Shown here piece after piece: positions 22,118 through 34,680 of a stretch of DNA of 64,000 nt. A program made the translations under genes and the position numbers. Source of the DNA: Talpa occidentalis (taxonomy: Eukaryota > Chordata > Mammalia > Eulipotyphla > Talpidae); the NCBI RefSeq assembly GCF_014898055.3, contig NW_023605194.1, forward strand, positions 98,401,258 to 98,465,257, written 5' to 3'. Under the pieces are notes generated by a model. That model saw only the letters and a list, made by a program, of their open reading frames with translations, was not told where the DNA came from and made no database searches. Position 1 is the first letter of the stretch; each line of letters starts with the position of its first letter.

Positions 22118-23459
22118 GGAAAAAAGCATTGAACTTGTTAACCTAAAAATTGAGAAGGTCACTAAAATGGCAAGGTATGTCTATTTGGGATCAAATAATC
22201 TGGATGCATGGATTCAGATAGAAAACTTGGAGTTCCCAAGGAAGGACAGAATCAGGGATTTTTATGGGAAGAATAGAAGATGAGGTACATGGGTAGGAAA
22301 AGAGTTGACAAGTGTTAAAACAATTGTTTGCTTGATGGTTTCTTGAAATAATTACTTGTTGCCCCAGTCCAAAGAAAGGGACCTCTTTTTACTTTAAGAC
22401 AGTGTTGGATTCTAGTAAACATTAAGCAATTATACAAGTGTATGCCTTTGGGAAGCTACTATATTTTTGATCTTTTGTTCTTAGTTCTTCATCTGTGCTA
22501 TGTGTAAAATAATCACATTTTACACAAAGAACTCTTTTAAAGATAAAGTGAAACAATACACAAAGTTCTATCAAAGCAGTGGGCTTGTAGCAGAGGCTTG
22601 GCAAATGCTAGTTTTCTTTCCTTCTCAGATAGTCCATGAGAAAAACCTCTACATAGTCATAAGATTTATGATATCATTCTGGGGTAGGGTTTGGTGTTTT
22701 TATTTTTTTGGTTTGTTTGCTTTTTTAGCATCAAAGAAGCAGCAGCTGGATAGACTAGGAAGCCAATACCTTGGGAGTTAGGAGAACTTGGTCAGGCACT
22801 ACATCAACATACTGTGTAATGCAGAGCAAGTGACTGTCTCTTGGTTATCGTCGATATTTAAAAAAAAAAAAAAAGAAAAAAAGTGGTGGATCAGATAGCC
22901 CTTCTAACTTTAACAGTCCATGGAAGAGATACAATTTGGAAATAAGGATCTCTTCCATTAGTGGCAAAATGAAAAAAAAAGAAGTATTATGTACTTGAAA
23001 ATTGAATGTCAGCATTGCAGCTAGGAAAAGACTTATTTGGGTTTATGACATTTTGAGCAAATGAGTGTTGCAAGACTCCAAGGTTATGGCCTGTAGATAA
23101 GAAATGATTAGTTGTTTCATTCAAGATTTGTTACAGAGCTCTGGAAAAGCAAAATTCTGTGTAGAATTTTTTAAAATGATTTTTAGTAAAACAGTTGTGT
23201 TCCAGGAGAAGTAAACTTCCCTGAGCCCTTTACTCAACTGGTCCTACTGAGCCATTCATTCATTCATTCATTCTTTTATTCTTTCATTCTTTGTTATGCT
23301 TTTGGTATACATCCAGGAATGAGTAGGCACTGAGGTCTCAGAAAGGAGTGAAGTGTATGTGATTCTGCTTACCTCTTGTTTACAATGCATCTCAGGCAAA
23401 GGCAATTAACAATAATAATAATAAATGATAATATATCATGCTAATAGAAGGCAAGTTAA
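22118..23459. other. Mostly unique sequence, no gene seen
   Basis: It contains a MIR-like relic (22780-22925) and an (ATTC)n tract near 23255-23290. The open frame at 22500-22781 has no domain. Confidence 0.55.
22780..22925 (+). mobile_element. MIR-type SINE relic
   Basis: The sense layout fits a MIR-class element: 'gcactacatcaacatactgtgtaatgcagagcaagtgactgtctctt', an A-rich expansion, then 'gtggtggatcagatagcccttctaactttaacagtccatgg', which matches the 'ggactagatgatctctaaggtcccttc' tail type. Confidence 0.55.
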
Positions 23460-24845
23460 CTATTGTTAATATTATTAAATCTTAGGTCAGGGAAAACTTC
23501 TTGGAGGAATTTTAAAAATAAGTAGGAGATAAATGGAGGTGGAGGGAGATGAGAATATTTCTGTTCCAGTGATCAGTGTAAATGAGACACAAGAGTATTG
23601 CATTAGGAATGGCAGGTTTGAGGATTTGAATTAAATATGAGGCAGGGAGTACGAAGCAGTCATTCTGGAAAAGTAGATGGCTGCAGTGTGTGTGGGGTGA
23701 GAGGATGTCTTAGGAGGTTTTATAATATATCCCACAGAAACCTCTAGAAGGGACAGAGGAAGATTAGATATTAGCAGGATCCTTCAGGCTTGGAATCAAG
23801 GTGAATGGTTTGGAATAGAAGCAAAGTTGGATGCAGGAAGACAAGATGGAATGTTTTTGTTTGAAGGTGGTAGAATAGGAAAGGATAATGCAATGGGGTT
23901 GGGGAGAGAGAGGAAGAGAGAAAGAGAGAGAATGGTTATATGGTTATTCAACTGTACGAGGACAAGGGAAAGGGAGACATCAGAGATGACAGGTAGACAG
24001 GTATCTGGCGTGAACAGCTGAATGACTAATGGAGCCATTTGCTGAGAAAGTGCTGGAAGAGGAGATTGTAAGGAGGGGCAGTAGGGAGAAGATCAAGAGT
24101 TTAGTTTTGAACACAGTAGCACAATGAGACATGCATGAGTGAGGTGCATTGAATGATGGTCTTCTCCCTGCCCTCCAAGATATGTTTATGTCTTAATCCC
24201 CAGTCCTGTGAATGTGATATTATTTAGAAAAAAGTTCTTTTTCAGGTATAATAAAGTTAATGATTCAAAGATGAGATTATCTTGAATTTTCCATGGGCTC
24301 TTGGTCCAATGACAAGTCTTCTTACTTGAAAACCAGAGAGGCCAAAAAAGTAAAGGGCGTGGCAGTTGGGAGACTAGCTGCTATAAGACCAGTAACCCCT
24401 GGAGTCATGAGAAACCAGAAGAGGCAAAGAATGGATGCCCTGGGAGACCTGGAGTGGTGCAGCCCTGTCAACCACTCGATTTTGGAATTCTAGCATCCAG
24501 AATTATGTTTTAAGCCACCCAGTTTGTATGAAATTTGACAGCAAAAGGAAATACCAGAAGAGTACATTCAAGTTGAGGTGTGAGGTTGGAAGTAGATTTG
24601 AAGCTCAGGAAAAAAAATCAAGGCTAGAGATATATTTGAGAATCTCAGTATTTAGTTCACATGTAAATCATAAGAATGGAAGAAAGCACTTAAAGAAGAA
24701 GGAGGAGGACATTGTTGTGCCTAAAATGTTCATGGTAGGGACCCAGAGAGGTCAAAGAGTGAGGACAGAAAGGAAATGCAATGAAATGTGCTGTTTAAGA
24801 AGGTGGGGTGGGGGGAATCAAAGCACAAGTGATGGTTTGTCTTAA
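23460..24845 (-). mobile_element. L2 LINE ORF relic (antisense), split by an MLT1 LTR
   Basis: The purine-rich + strand is the reverse complement of L2 ORF2-type sequence: 'gtcagggaaaacttcttggagga', then 'agaagatcaagagtttagttttgaaca', and after the LTR 'gaagctcagg...ggctagagatatatttgagaatctc'. The order before and after 24140-24555 is continuous, so the LTR inserted into an existing L2. No open frame survives. Confidence 0.6.
24140..24555 (+). mobile_element. MLT1-type (ERVL-MaLR) solo LTR
   Basis: A near-complete LTR pattern: 'gaatgatggtcttctcc', then 'gtcttaatccccagtcctgtgaatgtgatattatttag', 'gatgagattatcttgaattttccatggg', 'gtccaatgacaagtcttctta', then 'ttgtttaagcc'-like 'gttttaagccacccagtttgtatgaaatttg' at the 3' end. 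No internal viral genes are present. It is old and diverged. Confidence 0.8.
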
Positions 24846-25689
24846 GATTTGAATGCAGGTAGCTGAGAACTGCTCATCTCCAGAGACACTTATCTCTGTG
24901 GTGCTGTCATTTCTTCCCAGCATGCTGAGCCACCAGAGACAGGGGCAGGGCAGTCAGAGAGCTGGATTCTAACAGAGTCAAAGCTTTACACATGGAAAGG
25001 ACAGAAGAATGAGAAGATAGGACATTTGGCAAAAAAAGTGGTTGAAATTTTGGTTTTGTGGATTAAAAACTAAAGTCTATTGCAGTATATAATACTAACA
25101 GAAGTGTACACATGTCATAGCAACATGGCTTGGTGAATTTTTGCAAACTAAACATGCTAGGATCTTATCAGGGGCTGTGTAACTTAGTGCAAAGCAGATG
25201 CAAGAGAGGAAAAAGCAAAAAAACATCAAGGACTACAGACTAAAATGATATTCTGGTATGTTTACCAAATTGAGGCATAGATTAACTGAGAGGAAGTATA
25301 GAATGTTGTGATTTGGTTTCAACAGTGAGCCTGTTGTGATCGTGTGTGGACTGCTGATGTGGGGCAAAGGAGGCCAATCAGTGTCAAGAAACTTAGAAGT
25401 AAGGTCATTGGAAAAGTCATCTGCACATATTTTGTTCATCCAGGACCACAGAAGGAATTCAGAGCCTTATGTGCACACATGGGAGTGACCTGCAGTTGAT
25501 TCGCTAACAGCTAATGGAAGAGGGTGAACAACAGGGCAGGCCTCAACAGACACAGAATGACACGAGAAGGTCAGTGAAGGATTAGGGGTCTTGAAGCAGA
25601 AGTGTGGTTTGAGGGTGTTTGTGACCCCACTTTCAGAGCAGACTGGTTGAGAGGGCTGTAGGTGAGGAGGAATTTCAGGGCAGAGATGG
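24846..25689. other. Unclassified sequence, no gene seen
   Basis: Purine-rich stretches at 25480-25680 could be a further antisense L2 remnant, but I cannot support that firmly. Confidence 0.45.
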
Positions 25690-26206
25690 TTTTATTTATT
25701 TAATATATTTTTTGCATCATTTTTCATTTTTGCACAATGTATGCATTTTCTTTTTTATTAATTAATTAATTAATTAAATTTATTTATACAAGCACTGGGG
25801 TACAGTCAGAAGCACAGGAGGGTGAGAGAATTCACCAGAGCCAGAGCAGGGAGCAGAACAGGCAGAAGGACCGAAGTACACTGCTGAGGGGAGCAGCGGG
25901 TGGCAGGAGAGGTCTGTGCGCCATGTGGAACCTTCCTCCGGTGGCCGGGGAGCAGCCAGGGATCGAACCAGTGCCGCAGAGGCTGCGGGCAACTTCACAA
26001 CCCAGCGCTCAACCGCTGTGCCACCGGGGAGGCCCCAATGTATGCATTTTCATCTTGGTTATATTCCCTATACAATTCCCACTCCCCTTATTTTGACCCT
26101 AACCCCTCCCCCCACAACTCCCCTCTTGTAGTGTGTCTCTGGTTTATAGTTGATTTTGATTTTTACTTTATTATAATTAGTCTTTTTCCTGGTCCCTTAG
26201 ACCAGG
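25690..26206 (-). mobile_element. L1 3' UTR (antisense), subfamily with extended 3' end, split by SINE
   Basis: The minus strand gives the L1 3' UTR: 'gggaccaggaaaaagac', 'ccagagacacac', a G-rich tract, then 'ggaatataaccaagatgaaaatgcatac', 'attgtgcaaaaatgaaaaatgatgc' and an A/T tail. The final about 50 bp are absent from the L1s at 20.7 and 30.5 kb but shared with the one at 57.3 kb. No clear outer TSD was found. Confidence 0.78.
25751..26036 (-). mobile_element. tRNA-derived SINE nested in L1 3' UTR (antisense)
   Basis: Exact 15-bp TSD aatgtatgcattttc at 25736-25750 and 26037-26051, both inside L1 sequence. The minus strand has the young-type head GGGGCCTCCCCGGTGGCACAGC, and the tail is (TAAT)n/(TTTA)n without the CATGCCTCTATAAAA terminus. 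Confidence 0.93.
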
Positions 26207-28264
26207 GCGTGAAGGAATGTGCTGTGTGAAGTTTGGTTTAGGGTCAGTCTTTTGGATCAGACACTGTTCTGGGTATCATTTCTTTGATTGTCCCTTGCTA
26301 GGGTTCTGGGTTTTCTCTCTCAGATGGGTGGCCTCTCTTACTTGATCCATTTTCAAAGTATCTTTCTAGGTAATTCACGTTTTCTCCTTTGATTCTCTAT
26401 CCGTCAATCTCTTTAACCTAACTCTTCAACTGTTATTTGACTTTTAATGCCTCACTAGGATTACATGGTTAAATTTCAGACGTTTCTGAGAAACACCTGG
26501 GAATATTTGATTATCACAAAGACAACAAAGGAGGCCATTTTCTCTCCTCATTTTTGCAGTAAATTATCTCTCTCCCTTCATCCCTCACCTCCTTCCTTTT
26601 CACACTTTTCCTTCTATATTAACATTTTGGTATACTGATTATTTTGCTTCTCTGCAGTTCTCCAAGAGCGGTCTATTATTTTAATTGTTACCTTTTCACT
26701 CAACATACTAAAACACTCATTCCCTTTGTAGCCTAATAGCTACAAAGCCTATTTTGATGGCAGGTTGACAGGTTAGTTATTTCCAAAACTAAAAGGTGTC
26801 TACCACTAATGAATGGACTTAAATTTATGGAAAGGATTTTGGTTTGAGGGAGAAAGCAATGTTGAACTAAATAAGGTAAGTAGGTCCTATTATCAAAATG
26901 AACGGACTGTTACAGAGGCAGGGTGATAATCTTCAATAACATTTCCTGGTTTAATTATGCATAATAAATACAGATGTATTCTGGATTTACTCTTTTCTGT
27001 ATCTCTAATTATTATATAATGTAGTTTCATTTCTAAAGAGGAATTCAGATATTTCCATCCATGTGCTGCAGATGGTATCTAATGTTTAAAACCTTTATGG
27101 GACACATTTATTTAACATCTAATTGAGTAAGGCACCATGCTGGGTATAGAGTCAAGAAAAACATAGTTATAATATAAGAGGAGAATTATGAAAGCATTTT
27201 CACATTTCTTTTCCTCACATCTTACCCTAGTTCTTAAATATACCTTAGGGTTCTAAAATATGTAACTTATTTATTGCTCTAATTTAAATAAGAGTTTAAG
27301 AGTTTAAGAAATTCTTTTAAAATGTCTCCACTTTAACACACTTTGTATCCCCTTCAAGATACCTTAGAACATTAATGAGTAACATAAACAAACAAACTTA
27401 AAAGATGCAGATTATAGCCATGAATATGAATTTATTAAAATAGAGTACAAGATTCTTGAGAGGCAGTTTTCTAAATAATTTTTGTGTCCTTTATGTGTGG
27501 CATTAGCTATTTCAGCCTATTACTAAGCCTAGTAGTTCTTGTATAAACAAGCCATATAATTTCCTTTAAAGACTGGTTTTATGGTTATTGAATGAATATT
27601 AAATAATTTTAATGTGAAAATAGTTCACATTTCTTAGGACAGGTGTCTTATTCCCCCTCAGTTTTCTATATTCCAGGTTTTTCAACCACTTCTTCACATG
27701 GGGCAGGTTTTTTTTTTTTTATGGCATCCTGATTGTCATTATCTGGGGAAACTTATTAGTATTTGCTGTAAAGCTTAATACCCCAAACTATGCATAATAT
27801 TTTTAATTATGTCTGATTAATAAAGAAACGCTTTACTTTCTGCCTTTGATATACATTACTATTATTACAAATGTAGTACAATTTATATTAGCTAGTTTCT
27901 TTGTCAATATATCATCATTTATTTATGTTTTGTTCACTGTCAACTAGAGTTTTTAAGGCTTTTAAACTCATGTTAATAAATAATAACCATAACAGTTGTA
28001 GCTAATAGAGCACTTAATTGCTGACAAATACTGTTTTAAACACTTTGAATGATTAACAATTTTAATCCTTAAGTTACTTATAAATTAGGTATGTAATTCT
28101 TTCATTTTAAAAGATGAATAAATTCAGACAAAGCATAAGTTCATGGAGAGAGCAGGTGGCAGGAGGGATTCAGTCAGGCAGCATGGATCTAGATGTATGC
28201 ACTAATCTTGCAATTACTCTTCTATTTAGTCTGATTTACATATCAGAAACTATAGGTGCAATTA
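26207..28264. other. Unique sequence with a MIR, no gene seen
   Basis: Apart from the MIR-like relic at 27990-28170, no repeat or exon is recognised. The tandem 'agagtttaagagtttaag' at about 27291-27308 is trivial. Confidence 0.55.
27990..28170 (-). mobile_element. MIR SINE relic
   Basis: Antisense MIR order: 'gctaatagagcacttaattgctgacaaatactgttttaaacactttgaatgatt...ttaatccttaagttacttataaattaggta', then 'ttcattttaaaagatgaataaattcagacaaagca'. Strongly diverged. Confidence 0.6.
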
Positions 28265-28860
28265 CTCCTGTTTTATTTTGGAATAATTTTTGATTTATAG
28301 GAAAGTTGCCAAGAAGTACAGCGTTCCCAAACAGTGTGCATCCAATTTCCCCGATTTTAACATCCTATACAACCCCTTATAATAACTAAGAAATCAACAT
28401 CGTCATGTTCCTATTAACTCCAGACTTAACTTGGATTTTGCTTGTTTGCTCACTGATGTTCTTTTTCTTTTCCAGGATACCCTCTGGGTGCCAGTTACAT
28501 TTAGTCATTCTGTGTCCTTGCTCTTCTCTGGTCTGTCACAGATTTTCAGTTTCCCCTTGTTTTTTGATGACCTTGACAGTTTGGGGGAGTACTCATCAGC
28601 TGTTTTGTAGAATGGCTTTCAGTTTGGTTGGAGAGAGTTTATGATTTTTTAGGAACAGTGCCATAGAAGGGAGATACCTCGTTCATCCGCTCAACCAGAG
28701 GTGCCTGCTGTCAATGTGATTTATATCACTGATAATGCTAACCTCTATCAAGTGGCCAAAAAAGTGCTAGTGAGATTTCTCCACTTCATGAAGTCACTTT
28801 TTCCTTCCTGCCCTTTAGAAGCAATTCACTAAATCTAGCCCAGTTTCCAGAGGGAAAGAA
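28265..28860 (-). mobile_element. Ancient M-type L1 relic (antisense)
   Basis: It matches by eye a widespread old-L1 segment: 'gataggaaagttgcc'-like text, 'tttccccgattttaacatcctatacaacc', 'aactaagaaatcaacat', 'ttttccaggataccctc', 'catttagtcattctgtgtcc', 'gatgaccttgacagttt', then 'tctccacttcatgaagtcac'. The frame is lost. Class assignment is from memory. Confidence 0.5.
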
Positions 28861-29978
28861 TGAAATTATTTTTAATCCATAATTTTCAGATCATAACATA
28901 ATTTTTCCCCATAATAAATAATATGTATTCTCTAAGCCTATCGGTGACTTGCAGATGTCTAAGGGAGGCATGGTTATTAAGCCTTATGAGAATGGGATGA
29001 AACTGATATGGGTAAGGAATGTATGAGATGATGAGGCAAATGTTTATTTAGACTTCAAAACAGAGCTATTCATATTAATTATTAAAATTAATCTTGTATT
29101 TTTTTATTAGAGATATTAATCTGGTGTTTCCCAAGCTGTGTCATACAAAAATACTAATTTTGTAGGAAGTTAATTGGTATTACATGAATTAAGGAATTCA
29201 TTATTTTCTTGATTGCAGTACTTCTCAGTACTTCTATATGCACTGTACCTCTCCAAGAGATGATAATATATAATAGAATGTAATATAATATGGAGCATTT
29301 CTAAATGTCTTATGATATAAAATTTAGAGCATTAGCATCTCAAGGAACTAGCATTTTGCAAAAACAATCTAGAAGTAGCTGCTCTTTGGGATTCTGCCAT
29401 GCCTTCTGTGGTCAGATGCAACTCATTCAAGTCTTAGAAGACTCTGTGACAGTCACCTGTAAATGGCCAGCTACAGGAAGTAGTTTGACTATGTCTTAAC
29501 ATGTGAATCAAGTTATTTGCAAGTTGTCGCATGACTGTCTTTAGTATTATTCTCATTATTAGTGCAGTTGAGTACATTTTTTCAAAATTGTTTTTTTTAT
29601 GGCTATATAATATTACAACAGTGGTGGTTATTATTCAAGTTTTTATTGGAATTATTCTTCTGGAGTTTCTGTAAAATCTTGCTAAATACTTTTCATAAAT
29701 TCATTGACAGCTCATTTTTATCATAGTTTTGGAAGCATTGAGAACAACTCAGAGTATAATGAAAGAAGTCAGTGATCAAGCAGGGTTGCACTGTTTTTAG
29801 TTTTAAAAACTGCAGCTATAAAGTAAGCATTGTGGTGTGTGCATGTTTGTGTGAGAGTGTGTGTTTGAAACTATTCTTGAAGATTTTTTCAGGAAAGGAA
29901 GTCCAAACATTTTTGGCAAAATCACAGAAACTGTTGTGTACCTCTGAAATTTGAGAGGACTTTAGATAAGCATCTATT
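28861..29978. other. Unique sequence, no gene seen
   Basis: AT-rich. A GT-rich stretch lies at about 29833-29865. No domain-bearing frame. Confidence 0.55.
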
Positions 29979-29993
29979 GAAAGTGGTGGTTAA

Positions 29994-30559
29994 CACTATG
30001 GAGAGCTGTGTGGAGATTTCTGGACCTACTAAACATAGAGCTTCCATATGATCCAGCAATTCCACTCCTAGGTATTTACCCAAAGGACACAGAAACATCA
30101 ATTCCAAAGAGCACCTGCACTCCTATGTTTATAGCAGCACTGTTTACAATAGCTAAGCTTTGGAAACAACCCAAATGCCCAAAAATAGATGACTGGATCA
30201 AGAAGATGTGGTACATATATACCATGGAATATTACTCAGCATTCAAAAAAGATAAACACATGCAATTTGCAGCAACATGGATGGCACTGGAAGGGATCAT
30301 GCTCAGCGAAATAAGCCAAAAAGAAAAAGAAAAATACCGGATGGTCTCACTCATAGCAGGAATCTAGAAAACTTAAATAAGGGACCAGGAAAATGAATAT
30401 AAGAAAGTGAAAATCAAAATCAACAAAAAACTATGAACCAGAGACACTTTTTGGGGGTGGGGGGGGCGGAGGGGAAGGATTGGGGTCAGAATGGGGCGTT
30501 TGCAATTGTATGGGGGAATATAAAAATAAAATTTAATATTTAAAAAAAAAAAAAAAAAA
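29994..30559 (+). mobile_element. Young 5'-truncated L1
   Basis: Exact 15-bp TSD gaaagtggtggttaa at 29979-29993 and 30560-30574. An open ORF2 C-terminal segment of about 119 residues (30008-30367, ending [11 protein letters not shown]) is followed by the 3' UTR with G-rich tract 30453-30475 and a long A tail. Nearly identical to the 20-kb copy, so recent. Confidence 0.94.
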
Positions 30560-30574
30560 GAAAGTGGTGGTTAA

Positions 30575-33500
30575 GCGCTGAGGAATAAGCTACAAGTGTG
30601 CTAGCAGGGACGGAGAACCCAACAGTCTTGGCCTTGTGTTGGCCAAGATAGTTCTTTGCTTGCTGCGGACTTCTCCTGGCAACTCTGTGTGGTCTGCATT
30701 GGGGTTCCCAATTGCCTCAGCTCCTTCCTTTGAACAGCTGACTAAAGGGAAAGACAAAAATTTGGGTGTGTACATTTTGGTGAAAGAGTACAGGTGAGTG
30801 TGTGTGCACACACACATATGTATATGTACCTTCTTATTACCACAGCTGGTTGTAAAGTCTGTGAGACAACTAAAATCAAAGAACAATCCCAAATGTATTC
30901 AATGTACTTTTTTTTTCTTCTTCACAATGAACACCAATATTACAAATTCAGGGAACCCCAAATAATCAATGTCAAAGTAAGTAGTTTTGAATAATGAGGC
31001 ATCCCCTCCTAGCTTCGGGCGAGCAACTCATCTGTCACACTTGGTGGTAGGTTAACACTGTTGACTAAAAGGAGGATTTTAACTTATCAAGGACTTTGAA
31101 AATACTACATTCACTTTGAAGAATAAAATGACATTGAATGCTCTCCAGAACAGGAATAGAAATGATTTCCCAATAGATATGAAGCTTTGAATGTTAATAA
31201 TAAAATATTATGATAAAATTATTACTGTTAACATTTCCTGAGCACTTAGTATGCACTGGACATTAAGCTAAATGAATGGTCTTTAATCCTCACCACAAGA
31301 CCGAGAATTGGATATTATTACATGATACTCTTTTAAGCTTCATTAGATTTTATTTTGAACATCATTACTTCTAAATGTTATTTCCATAACATATAAGCAT
31401 ACAAATAGGAAGTGCAGTCCCTTCATACCACCACCAGTATCAATGATTGTTCCCAGTTTGATATGCAAACTACTATGGAATAGTCTGTGCTCATACAAGT
31501 ACATAGGTAATTTTTAAAAAATGGTTCAATGCTAAATGCATTGTTTTGGAACTTTGTTTCCTATTTAATATACTGCGAGCATTATTTCGTGTCAGTATAT
31601 ATAGAGAGTTTAAAGGATCCATAGATATTCATTCCTATGTTGACAAACACTTACTTTAAATCAACCTTTTCTGAAATGGTTGAACGGCGCTGAAAGAGCA
31701 CTTTGTTCATATGTTTAGGCACCAGAACTAAAATTTCTGTGAGATAGACTTCTAGACAGTCTCATTGTTAAAGTTTGATAGAAACAGACCTTTGTCTTGG
31801 ACTGGAAGGATGTTTTGTTCAAATCATGGAGCTGGTTAGTGATTGTGAGCCTTTTGGACTTAGTTCTAACACCTAAACTCCTAAACTCCTGCTCTCAACT
31901 GCCCTGCTCTACCCAATAACCTCGCGTAAGACTAGCGTGACATCTTCTCTTGGTGTCGTGACACGTGGACCAGTGGTAACTGTATTCACTTTATACACTG
32001 GTCCTTTGGCAAGTGAAAAACCAGGTGGGCAGTGGGATTTTGATCAGATGGAAGCTGGGTGAGGGTTAGGGCTGTGTTAGGTAAATCTTAAGGAAAATGG
32101 GCCATTTCTTTTGTGTCTCTGGGAGAATGTTGTTGAAGTTCTGAGATTTTGAACTACTTCTGCTTTCTCCTCTATATATCCTTTCACCTGGATACCCTGG
32201 ATGTTCAATTCAAGTGATCATAGGAGCTTCCAGAGAACTGTCACATCCAGACTTCACTAATTTTTAGTTATCTTCAGCTTTTTATATAACCCTTATAAGC
32301 ACAGATGACCTCCTCCTTTTTTTGCTTTCAGTTATTTTTTTCTCTGCTGAGGAAGTTAATATGGCTACAAGTAATGCCATGAAATTCACTGAAACGACAT
32401 AATTTCAGTGAAACCAACATGATTTCATTCAAAGTGGGTCCATTCTGGCAGAAAGAATTGCATTTTCCTCATATTTTCTTCACCCTTCTGAAGGCATTCC
32501 TCTGCCTCTGGTCTGAAGCAGTTTCTTTGCAGGAGGTCGCCTTTAAAGGTCCTTTTCTGTCAAGTCTATTTTTATTCCTCTTTTTGTATTTTTATAGTAT
32601 TGCACTACTCCACATCTCAAGTTATTTTGAAGAATAAATCTATTTATTTTAATATGACTTCTCAGAAATACATTTTTCTATCAATATTTCTTTGCAGACT
32701 CCTTCGTGGATTATTAGGATGGATAAGACAATGAGGGACTAATCTAGATATTAACTGCACAACATCATTCAGTCTTAGAGAATTTGCTAATGATTCCAAG
32801 AATCACAGTCATGAAATGAAAGACAATTTAAAAACAAATGTTCCTGTGTTAACAGTGAAAAAATGATTGGCATTGCTAATCAAATATATTTCCGACACTA
32901 GCAGAACACAGACTCCATTGCTCAGCTTTTTCAGAAAAAAAGCTGTCATTTAAAAAGGAAAAGTTCTTTCCTCCACCCTCAGCATTTTTATACTGACAGA
33001 TACACTCATTCATAGATAAATATGTTATTTCTAGGAGTGTTCGGATAATTTCATTGGACAATTGTATCTATGTAAAATGGGATTATTTCTATCTATCCAA
33101 AAACTACCAATCAGTTTTGGAACTGTCCTCAAGACATGTTCATTTGCATATCACTACTAAGTTATTGTATCTACTTCTGAAACATGTAAGCATACCAACT
33201 AATACACATCTGTCTTCCCTGAGCAATCCTTTACTAAATTACGTTGACTAGAAGTGCCCTTCTTATAGATAACCCTTAATTTTTGTTGAAAAGACAGTTT
33301 CTTTAACTGGGGGTAAAAAACACCTAAAGAGAAAAGAGAAAAACTGCTGAAATTTCTAGGGCACTTGCAATGGCGATTATGTGACTCTAAAACATTTGAT
33401 CATATGTTAAAAATCCATATCCTAGTGGCTGTACTTTCTGAAAGATTAAATCCTTGTTGAAATATTTCTGGGGTTCCTTTACTCAGCAGGAATCAGTCCC

Positions 33501-34117
33501 CCAGGGTCAGGGAAAGAAGACAGAAAACGAGGACTTTCAGGAATCAGTGAGAGCAAATTGATACGACACCCAGACGGTGCTGCCAGGAGCTGGAGCTCCT
33601 AGCTCCATATGGGAACCTCTGATTACCTGCAGGATGATAGCAAGAGGCAATTCAGAGAAGACCCACCTTCCTTATTCAGAAATGGGCACTTAGCATTAGC
33701 AGTTCTAGATGATGTCAGCCTGCAGTTCGGTGCTGCTCCCTTGTGATGTTTGGTTCCACCCCCGTCACGTCTCCCTGCTTGAATCTGCGATGCGTTTAAT
33801 TTTACTCCAGAATCTCTGGTGCAACTATAGCTAGCCTCACTTCTCAAAACAAAATCTAGCATTTACTAATTCTTAGCAAGTCGAGAGTCTGCTAAGACAT
33901 TTTGGTTCTGAGACATTTTGTTGTAGTTATTTTTGAACAGGGCTCTCTTACTGACTGCTAGTGACAAGCACCCGCAGAGCCTACTCCCAACAAAATGGAG
34001 CAATAAGGATTGTTTAATGACTTCTGGGGATTTAGTTCACAATTTAGCCGATGCTTATATCCTTTTTAGGTTCTATTAAAAGATGGACTGAAAAATTTTG
34101 CATTTTTGTAGCTGTTT
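30575..34117. other. Mostly unique sequence, no gene seen
   Basis: It contains a MIR relic (31210-31325), a perfect hairpin (32385-32412), and otherwise unassigned DNA. 33480-33870 is locally more GC-rich, with a palindromic aggagctggagctcct near 33585, but gives no recognisable product. Confidence 0.5.
31210..31325 (-). mobile_element. MIR SINE relic
   Basis: 'aacatttcctgagcacttagtatgcactggacattaagctaaatgaatggtctttaatcctcaccacaagac' is the antisense MIR 3' half (compare 'gagcacttac...tgccaggcac...ttaatcctcacaac'). Confidence 0.75.
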
Positions 34118-34680
34118 TCATATATTTGGGCACATTCTGCCTAAAGTTGGGTTTATGTAGCTAAGTAGAATCAGGTTGCATAGTGTGCCCCTAAAACATC
34201 TTTCCCCGTGGGAAGTATTATTTTGGAGACTTTTCTGGTTTAGTGCCTTGTCTTTCATTCCCTCAAGTACTGTCATAGCCCATTGATCAGCTATGTACTT
34301 GGATTTCACATCATGAATTAATTTCAAACCCTGGAGAAGATTTGTAGCAGAAGAAAAGTCCTCCCCTAAATGCTCAGATAGGCTCCCTGAGAAGTCCAGA
34401 GCGGGCCTTCCAAGACTTGTCATCTCGGCATGTGGATTATTTCCAACTGAGGCCAAGCAGGCCTGTTGACTTTAAGAGAAACTATCACCACTTTGTTAAC
34501 TGCCAAGAAGAATGAAGATTGGGGGTATGGCCCAGATTTAGGGTTATCTCCAGAAATAACATTTTTATTAGAAAAGCCTCTCTCTATGACAGGGCAAATA
34601 TCTGGTTACAGAACATGTGGATTTTGTCATGAGTCACCCTTCTCTCTCCTTGAAGTGCCAGGCTCCTATCTCATTCCTTA
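34118..34680. other. Unidentified open stretch, possible old repeat relic
   Basis: A 112-codon minus-strand frame (34456-34118) and a 71-codon plus-strand frame (34466-34681) abut here. The minus frame contains a plausible amphipathic segment (LLQGLKLIHDVKSKYIADQW), but I do not recognise the protein. Text such as 'gccaggctcctatctcattcctta' feels like an old LTR or other interspersed repeat. I could not assign it, so treat it as non-coding unless a search shows otherwise. Confidence 0.3.

Noticed and set aside
21917..22162. An 81-codon minus frame as a small gene
   Set aside because: It joins flanking DNA by chance to the ORF2 end of a truncated L1.
24435..24845. A 136-codon plus frame
   Set aside because: It spans the end of an MLT1 LTR and antisense L2. 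The purine-rich strand simply lacks stops.
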